A stretch of DNA of 5,185 nt from Anaerolineae bacterium (GTDB lineage Bacteria; Chloroflexota; Anaerolineae; Anaerolineales; Villigracilaceae), in contig DQGV01000141.1 in assembly GCA_003524705.1 (NCBI GenBank), positions 1-5,185 on the forward strand, given 5' to 3'. How positions within the stretch are numbered: position 1 is the stretch's first letter; every line of letters begins with the position of its first letter. This document shows, piece after piece, positions 4,120 to 5,185 of the stretch. Made by a program: the position numbers and the translations under genes. The notes beneath the pieces are model-generated. The model saw only the letters and a program-made list of their open reading frames with translations, was not told where the DNA came from and made no database searches.

Positions 4120-5185
4120 ATGCCCCGCACCATTTTACACATTGACCTTGATGCATTTTATTGTTCAGTGGAAGAAGTTGAAAACCCTGAGTTAAAGGGA
4201 AAACCGTTTGCTGTGGGTGGAAACCCCCATGAACGCGGTGTGGTGGCATCGTGTTCGTATGCGGCGCGTGCAATGGGTGTTCGCAGTGCTATGCCTATGT
4301 CGAAAGCGGTTCAACTTTGCAGAGATTTAATTATCGTTTCAGGGCGGCATAAATTGTATGGTGAATATTCTGAACGAGTGATGAACAAGTTAAAAAATTT
4401 GACTCCGCTTGTAGAACAGATTTCTATTGATGAAGCCTTTCTTGATATTTCAAATTTAGATGAAGACCCAACCCGCCTCGCACTTGACCTTCAAGCTGAT
4501 ATTCGCGTGGAGCTTCAACTCCCTTCAAGCATTGGGATTGCGTCCAATAAACTGGTGGCGAAAATTGCAACAGAGGTTGGAAAAAAAAGTAACAAGATAA
4601 AAGACATGCCTCCCTTTGGATTCACAATTGTCCCCGTAGGAAAAGAAGCGGAGTTTTTATCTTCACTTTCAGCAGATATGCTTTGGGGAGTTGGTCCAAA
4701 AACATATGCGAGATTATCTGAACTTGGAATCAAAACCATTGGTGATATTGCGAATTGGCCCCAAAAAGAATTAATCAATTTGTTTGGTGAACATGGTCGT
4801 GACTTGTGGTTGCATGCACAAGGCATTGATGAGCGCCCGATTGTGACAGAATATGAAACAAAATCTGTGAGTCAAGAAACGACGTTCAATGTAGATATTA
4901 GCGACGAAAAAAGTTTGGAAAAAACTTTGCGTGAACAATCGTTTGATGTAGCAAAACAATTAAAACGAAGTGATTTGGCAGGCAAAACTGTGAAAATAAA
5001 AATTCGTTGGACGGATTTCACAACACTGACAAGACAAACCACGTTGCCAACCTCAACCAATGATGGTGATGAAATTTTTCAAGCGGCAGTACAATTAATG
5101 AAAGCAGTTCGCAAACCGAATCAAGCTGTGAGATTAATTGGTGTTGGCGTGAGCGGAATTGGCGCACCGATTCGTCAGTTGGGTT
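4120..5185 (+). CDS. dinB: DNA polymerase IV, Y-family translesion polymerase (3' end beyond the window)
   Basis: This frame is open for 355 codons to the window edge. It encodes a Y-family polymerase that copies damaged DNA in the cytoplasm with low fidelity and no proofreading. Visible motifs: HIDLDAFYCSVE (7-18), with metal-binding Asp9 and likely steric-gate Tyr14; SYAARAMGVRSAMP (46-59), with the nucleotide-contacting Tyr47 and Arg50; SIDEAFLDIS (102-111), with catalytic Asp104 and Glu105; SIGIASNKLVAKIA (137-150), the conserved palm motif; LWGVGPK (188-194), beginning the thumb helix-hairpin-helix; and the little-finger domain from about 248 (KSVSQETTF) to the end. All key residues are present, so the enzyme should be active. 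E. coli Pol IV has 351 residues, so probably only a short C-terminal part is missing, perhaps including a clamp-binding peptide. ATG 4120 is the only reasonable start, yet no Shine-Dalgarno sequence precedes it. It is divergent from the secreted-protein gene. Confidence 0.96.
   Translation, partial: MPRTILHIDLDAFYCSVEEVENPELKGKPFAVGGNPHERGVVASCSYAARAMGVRSAMPMSKAVQLCRDLIIVSGRHKLYGEYSERVMNKLKNLTPLVEQISIDEAFLDISNLDEDPTRLALDLQADIRVELQLPSSIGIASNKLVAKIATEVGKKSNKIKDMPPFGFTIVPVGKEAEFLSSLSADMLWGVGPKTYARLSELGIKTIGDIANWPQKELINLFGEHGRDLWLHAQGIDERPIVTEYETKSVSQETTFNVDISDEKSLEKTLREQSFDVAKQLKRSDLAGKTVKIKIRWTDFTTLTRQTTLPTSTNDGDEIFQAAVQLMKAVRKPNQAVRLIGVGVSGIGAPIRQLG

Noticed and set aside
4515..5060. Three minus-strand open frames opposite dinB.
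   Set aside because: The plus-strand frame carries the full set of Y-family motifs over this region, and the antisense frames have no recognisable features.
1..5185. A new defence system, mobile element, CRISPR array or structural RNA gene.
   Set aside because: No nuclease, transposase, recombinase, helicase or toxin motifs, no regularly spaced repeats and no tRNA-like folds were seen. The repeats present are protein domain duplications and Thr/Pro linkers.

Overview
The window looks like a stretch of chromosome from a Chloroflexota bacterium, most likely an Anaerolineae-type organism. The reasons are the NBR1-type Ig-like domains joined by Thr/Pro-rich linkers (TPTATP style) in a secreted protein, the lipoprotein with SPDG-type propeller repeats, and the style of the Y-family polymerase. 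This is an inference from protein style; there is no rRNA or other phylogenetic marker here. Base composition is moderately AT-rich and looks even throughout, with no mobile element, CRISPR array, tRNA or rRNA.

There are three protein genes, two of them cut by the window edges. Bases 1-1751 (minus strand) hold the first 583 codons of a lipoprotein. It has a LolA/RseB-like N-terminal region and then a TolB/WD40-like beta-propeller with a repeat of about 46 residues. Bases 1834-3930 (minus strand) hold a complete secreted protein of 698 residues built as a tandem duplication: NBR1-like domain, beta-sandwich domain, Pro/Thr linker, then the same pair again, ending in a Pro/Thr tail. Bases 4120-5185 (plus strand) hold the first 355 codons of DNA polymerase IV (dinB), with all catalytic motifs intact.

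The spacers are informative. The 82-base gap between the two minus-strand genes holds a strong intrinsic terminator for the upstream gene. A sigma70-like promoter for the lipoprotein gene has its -35 hexamer inside that terminator's hairpin, so the two genes look like separate but tightly packed transcription units. The 189-base divergent spacer between the secreted-protein gene and dinB holds a well-formed promoter pointing left. Pointing right it holds a TATAAT box placed so that transcription would begin at the dinB start codon, and no Shine-Dalgarno sequence is present, so dinB is probably read from a leaderless transcript. Two inverted repeats lie over the -35 regions of the two divergent promoters and are operator candidates.

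The two exported proteins plausibly both work at the cell surface, but the sequence does not show that they act together, and dinB appears to be an unrelated neighbour. I see no convincing new multi-gene system. The most interesting points are the repeated NBR1-type surface protein with a cysteine pair gained or lost in one copy, the nested terminator/promoter, and the leaderless dinB with a candidate operator.
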